Of a DNA stretch of 64,000 nt, positions 59,899-64,000 are shown piece after piece. The position numbers and the translations under genes were made by a program. Source of the DNA: Sthenelais limicola. Taxonomy: Eukaryota > Annelida > Polychaeta > Phyllodocida > Sigalionidae. The notes beneath the pieces were generated by a model that searched no databases, was not told the DNA's origin, and worked only from the letters and a program-made list of their open reading frames with translations. Position 1 is the stretch's first letter. Each line of letters starts with the position of its first letter. The stretch covers positions 151,146,808-151,210,807 of the forward strand of contig OW804095.1 in the NCBI GenBank assembly GCA_942159475.1, in the 5' to 3' direction.

Positions 59899-60315
59899 CA
59901 TGAACTATGTGCCATATTAAAGTGAACTGCGTTCGTGACAAGTATCTTCTCATATTAAGATTACCCCGAGAGTTCCTTCTTTTAATTAGGCACCCCATGG
60001 AAGTGTTCCAGACATCGCTTTAAAATATGGGCATAATTTCACTGCGAGCAGCTGCATTTAACATAGCTATTTGATCATAAATGTATGCATACTTGGCAGT
60101 TAAGAGATATCTTAAAATTTTAATGGGGTCTGAAAGTGGTCGCGATTGTCTACGCTGGGCGGAGATTATTTGTCTCCGTCGCTTGGCGAATGAAGGCGTA
60201 GGAAGAAGAACAGTGGCGAGTTCTGAGTGGGAGTAGGGTGTGTATGGGTGGGGGAGGTGTATGGGGGGGGGGGGGTCAGGGGGATCTCCACCCCCTAGAC
60301 AGAGTACGGTATCCA
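59899..60315. other. Unique DNA with a G-run, no gene seen
   Basis: G-run at about 60262-60275. Nothing else recognised. Confidence 0.5.
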
Positions 60316-60522
60316 CAGTCTAGGCCCAATGTTGAGAGAAGAGTCCCTTCAAACGAAGGGAAAGCCTCTCGCCTCAAACTGCAAAGTGTCATTATAATTC
60401 AAATAAGACCGCAAAATGTCCTTATATTCCCATCAAAACGCCGAGTTCTAGACCAGGAAACCGATAAGCAAAGCAGGCTGACACACCATTCTTATCTGAT
60501 CTGAGGGTTTGTACCTACAGTG
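60316..60522 (+). mobile_element. MITE family B copy
   Basis: Starts CAGTCTAGGCCCAATG and ends GTACCTACAGTG with the full body. Flanks TCCA and AACA do not match. Confidence 0.87.
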
Positions 60523-62422
60523 AACACTACTCTTGTATGTAGCCTAGTATACAAAAACAGAGAATAGCTGCTCCGATAGGAACATATCGCCGATTAAATG
60601 TATTAAATTTATTTTAATTTCAGTATATTAATCAAAGAATATTAGAAAATGAGTGCTAGACAGCTTATTAGTCCACCCCTCTCATCTCTCCCCACCCCTC
60701 CCGCCAAGGAACGTTTGCACCCCCACCCCCTCCCGTACGAAGCATTAATTGCCAATATTGACAGGAATATCGGGTGTAAACTCAACGGTGGAGGAACGGT
60801 GCTCCTCGATTCTTGTCTATTCGAGTGAGGACGTGAGGTGGAGGGCGGGTTAAACCAATAGTAAACAGGCAAATCAAACACAGAGATAAAGACGGCGATG
60901 TGACTAAACTCACACCATAACACAAACCTCACTTAGAAATACGGTCAGATATTTACAAGTGTTTCACTAATATATTCGCTATAGGCTATCTTAAGATATA
61001 TTGAGAGAAATATTTAAACTATAAACAATTTCAATCTACAGATGAGTAACACATTAAGTCTCGTAATTCATGTAGCTGTCTCTCTGAAGAAATAAAAGAG
61101 TTTCTCAATGATTACAGCCATCTGAAATGATAAATTTGGAACTGGAATTTTCAAATAGGGGTTCCAAAATGAACCTTCAAGTGTTCTCCCCTGCAAATAA
61201 TTGAATAACCAGAAGGACCTGTGAGGGTTCTCCACAATAGCTCTTGTTATGATATAAAGTAGGGAAGTGCTATAAAATAAATATGTTCCCTCTAGTGAAA
61301 CGTGTGAAGACTAAGCCCCCTTGCGGGTGGAATATAAGAGAAACTTGCTGCAAGAATATCAGTCTAACTAGCGGTGCAGGGATGTGGTCACGATAACGAT
61401 AACCACCAAGATACGTACATCCATCAAAAGGAGATAAAAATCTGCCAGAATTGGCTTCTGTATACTCGTTTAGATATGGAAGTTTACCAAGTGTCTAATG
61501 TCTTATATATTGTGACCTCGGCAGAAGCGAGCAAACACAGACTTTTTTTTTTTTTTTTTTTTACAAATCCATTATTTTATTCACGGGATCCTGCCATTGC
61601 TCCTACAATGCTAATATCCGAGTATTATTTTCACACTTTTCTCACTCTGTATCATAAAGCATAGTCTCACTTTTCTATCCACATGATTGAAAGACCTCCG
61701 TCCAAATAATTGGATCAAATTCATCATTCAATACTAAAATAACTTGACATGTTTTTCTCTTGCAGTGAACAACAAGAGCTTAAGAGCGAATGCATTCTGC
61801 AAGATGAGGGGAAAGAATGGTAAAAGCGTGGCGGGATGCTTTCCTCTCCGCAATCAGAGAGGAATAAAATTTGTACCCTTGTCCTGCACCGCAGTATGAG
61901 TGTCAGCAGGGAATAAAACCATCATAAATGGTCGACATGGATTTTGTACTGTTCTAAATCTTGACCCCCACCTGGAAAAATTAATATTTCATTTAAATAT
62001 GATATAAAATAATAACCCTCATAATAGACTGTCCGGGGATAAAATACACTTACAAATAGGAGGAACATGTTTTAAAACAATATTATTCTTCGAGTTCTTC
62101 TGCTGCGTTTATTGAACTTAAAGTAATCACGAGCTCCCCAAGCTAAACATGGCTTTAAAACATGGTAGTGTGATTACCCATAATGGTCAGTAGCCCACAC
62201 ACATTCACCGACTATAACAACATAACATAAAACAAAGAGTGGCCCGTACAAACAGACCAGTAAATAATTAAAGAGTGACATTACTAAGGACAACATAAAA
62301 TCAATACTGATAAAGCCTGAACCATGTTCTTTCCTCTTTCTCAAGGAGGTTCTTGAGATATCCTTCTGACTTGCAAATAAATGTCACGTTGGATAATACG
62401 AAATACTCTGCATGTTGTACAA
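60523..62422. other. Unique AT-rich DNA, no gene seen
   Basis: A 20-bp T-run at about 61543. No recognised element or gene. Confidence 0.5.
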
Positions 62423-62696
62423 TAAGGCCAAAAGAATAGGTGTTTCTGATCTCTCCCCCTAAACTTGAAACAACCTTACCCCCACCCCCACCACACACAC
62501 ACATACATACACGCAGACATACACTTACAAAAATGTACTTTATGTTTGTTTTTTGTTTTTTATTTGCAATAAGCTCTTTCTTTCTTTTCCTTTTTTTACA
62601 AAAAAAACCCAGGTGGTTTCCTTAAAGAAAATACCATCTTTTACCTTGTTTTTAGCTAGTCTAAATCGGAAACACAACCATTTTTTCTTGGCCTAA
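62423..62696. mobile_element. MITE-like element, family E
   Basis: Left end TAAGGCCAAAAGAATAGGTG and right end CTAAATCGGAAACACAACCA...GGCCTAA correspond to the copy at 1383-1656. The middle is quite different, with CA and T-rich simple repeats. Confidence 0.58.
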
Positions 62697-63950
62697 TGTC
62701 AGTTTCCACACGTACATGCCCAAATATGTACTTATAGTTACGTGTATTAGCAACCAAACCATGCAATATTTCATGGGCGATAATAATACTAAATATCATA
62801 AATTCAAGGCACTCAAATTCCTTTTCCCTTTTAGTTGCTATGTTCTTGTTTAAATGCCTTTGAGGTCAAGTAAAATCGTTCAGATAACATACATGTCACG
62901 TTCAGGCAAAAACAAAGCACACGCGATCATCTAATCACTTACAAAAATGGAAATACTCAGCATTTCCAGGGGTTAAAAATACAATTCATGGGGCGAATCC
63001 TCACCCAAACCAAACACGAACAGCTAGTTTTCCCAGAACGTATAAAAATCCAGGAATAGTCCCCCAAATGGTAGGATGCCTAAGTAACAAGGTAGAAATC
63101 ATCACGCAATCCCTGCATCCATAGAAAACTGATCCCAGCGAGAAACCGATTCAAACCTAACCGTTATTTACACAAGCGAGAAGCTACTAGCAGTACGAAA
63201 GCCAGCCAGACGGTTTCCCTAGCACTGGCACTGCACCCGGGCCAAGTTAGACAGGTAGAATATGAGGAGGAGGGGGAGCAGTCCGTGATCACTTTATCGT
63301 CATTAATTATTAACCTGCCTCACTACCACCACGAGCTGGTAGTAATACCAGGCCACGCACTCGTCCCTCCACAAACCCATTAATATCAATTATTCGTGGG
63401 AATACGAATTGTTCTTTGGTACACGCCCATCATAAAATGATAAACTGGGTTGAAATGAATGTTAGGTAAAGGGGGAAAGTGGACACAGAAGCGAATACAC
63501 ATCAACCCATTTGTTTGGAGACCCTTGAACGGTATTGTCCTGTCTGTGTAATTTAATTGCCAAGTCAATAAAATCTCTGACCTATTATCTAATATAATTA
63601 ATGGTTCAGAGCTGATAATGAGGGTTTATTCCCGGCCAATGATGATAGTATAGAAGGTAAGCAATTGTTGGCGTGAATATTCATGGCACACATGCAGCGT
63701 TTATATATGAGATGGTTGAGGTCCTTATCACTGATTTTCTTGCCTTGCAAATGATCCAATTTGGGTGATACTCCGAGAAAGGGAGGACGGTACAAGGACG
63801 ATTAGGTTACTAATTAATACAAAGCGCATTTAGTTCAGGCTTTCGTGACTAGGCCTACATGTGCGTTTGCCTCGCTCCTCTCCAACAAGGGAGAAGGCAT
63901 TCAATGAATAGTAGTCGAATCCTACATCCATACAGAAGCTTGAAAACACA
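62697..63950. other. Unique DNA, no gene seen
   Basis: Nothing recognised. Confidence 0.5.
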
Positions 63951-64000
63951 TTCTAGGCTCAGAGTTGAGGAAGTCCCTCGAAACTGAGGGAAAGCCTCTC
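63951..64000 (+). mobile_element. MITE family B head, cut by window edge
   Basis: TCTAGGCTCAGAGTTGAGGA and the GGGAAAGCCTCTC block are the first 50 bp of family B. The rest lies outside the window, so it cannot be seen whether it is a head array. Confidence 0.85.

Noticed and set aside
63905..63925. AGTCGAATCCTAC, resembling a tRNA T-arm
   Set aside because: No acceptor stem, D-arm or anticodon arm can be folded around it.
1..64000. A CRISPR array, prophage, operon or other prokaryotic system
   Set aside because: No direct-repeat/spacer pattern, no dense coding and no ribosome-binding-site pattern; the repeat content is that of an animal genome.

Overview
The window reads as a piece of an animal nuclear genome, probably a marine invertebrate and most likely a lophotrochozoan such as a mollusc. 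There is no operon structure, no dense coding, and no Shine-Dalgarno pattern. The DNA is moderately AT-rich and full of short non-autonomous DNA transposons (MITEs), microsatellites and tandem repeats. A short repeat at 5.3 kb and 27.1 kb (GTGAGTGAGATTGG... followed by TTTACGCCC...) has the same layout as repeats I remember from molluscan genomes. I cannot name a species.

I found no protein-coding gene I can support. Every open frame is short and most lie in repeats, for example the long frames in the GATA/GAGT array near 3.3-3.7 kb and in the polypurine tract at 42.3-42.95 kb. Many other frames are built from the MITE termini. The only coding-like stretch is 15.5-16.2 kb, a set of interrupted frames without a recognised family. 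I saw no tRNA, rRNA or CRISPR array. The window is best described as intergenic or intronic.

The main content is MITE family A: 32 near-complete copies of about 235 bp plus one fragment, roughly 12% of the window, with 16 copies in each orientation. Its inverted termini read GGGTCAGATTTTCAGAAAAT... and sixteen copies have matching 4-bp AT-rich target duplications. Sequence differences define at least four subfamilies (A1-A4). Family B (about 215 bp, CAGTCTAGG/CACTCTAGG termini, 4-bp target duplications) has about 14 copies or fragments. Two of these copies carry 4-5 tandem units of their first 52 bp. Smaller families are C (GGGGATTTGCAT ends), D (the GTGAGTGAGATTGG repeat), E (TAAGGCC ends), F (CAGTCGGGTCC ends), G (CTGTAAACG ends), and a PIF/Harbinger-like element at 32.0 kb with perfect 67-bp inverted repeats. 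A LINE-like 3' tail lies at 18.5 kb.

Layout: 0-6 kb has families A-E and the GATA/GAGT array; 7-20 kb is the densest A region and holds a twin perfect palindrome at 7.1 kb and a promoter-like cluster at 16.4 kb; 20.4-21.0 kb holds a triplication with an empty and a filled family B site; 22-34 kb is mostly unique DNA with a nuclear-receptor-type motif cluster at 31.2 kb and a three-unit tandem repeat at 33.3 kb; 34-49 kb alternates A and B copies, with the polypurine tract, two promoter-like clusters (43.8 and 46.1 kb) and CTCF-like motifs; 49-64 kb is mostly unique DNA with scattered elements. I see no undescribed multi-gene system. The strongest unusual signals concern how the MITEs insert and rearrange.
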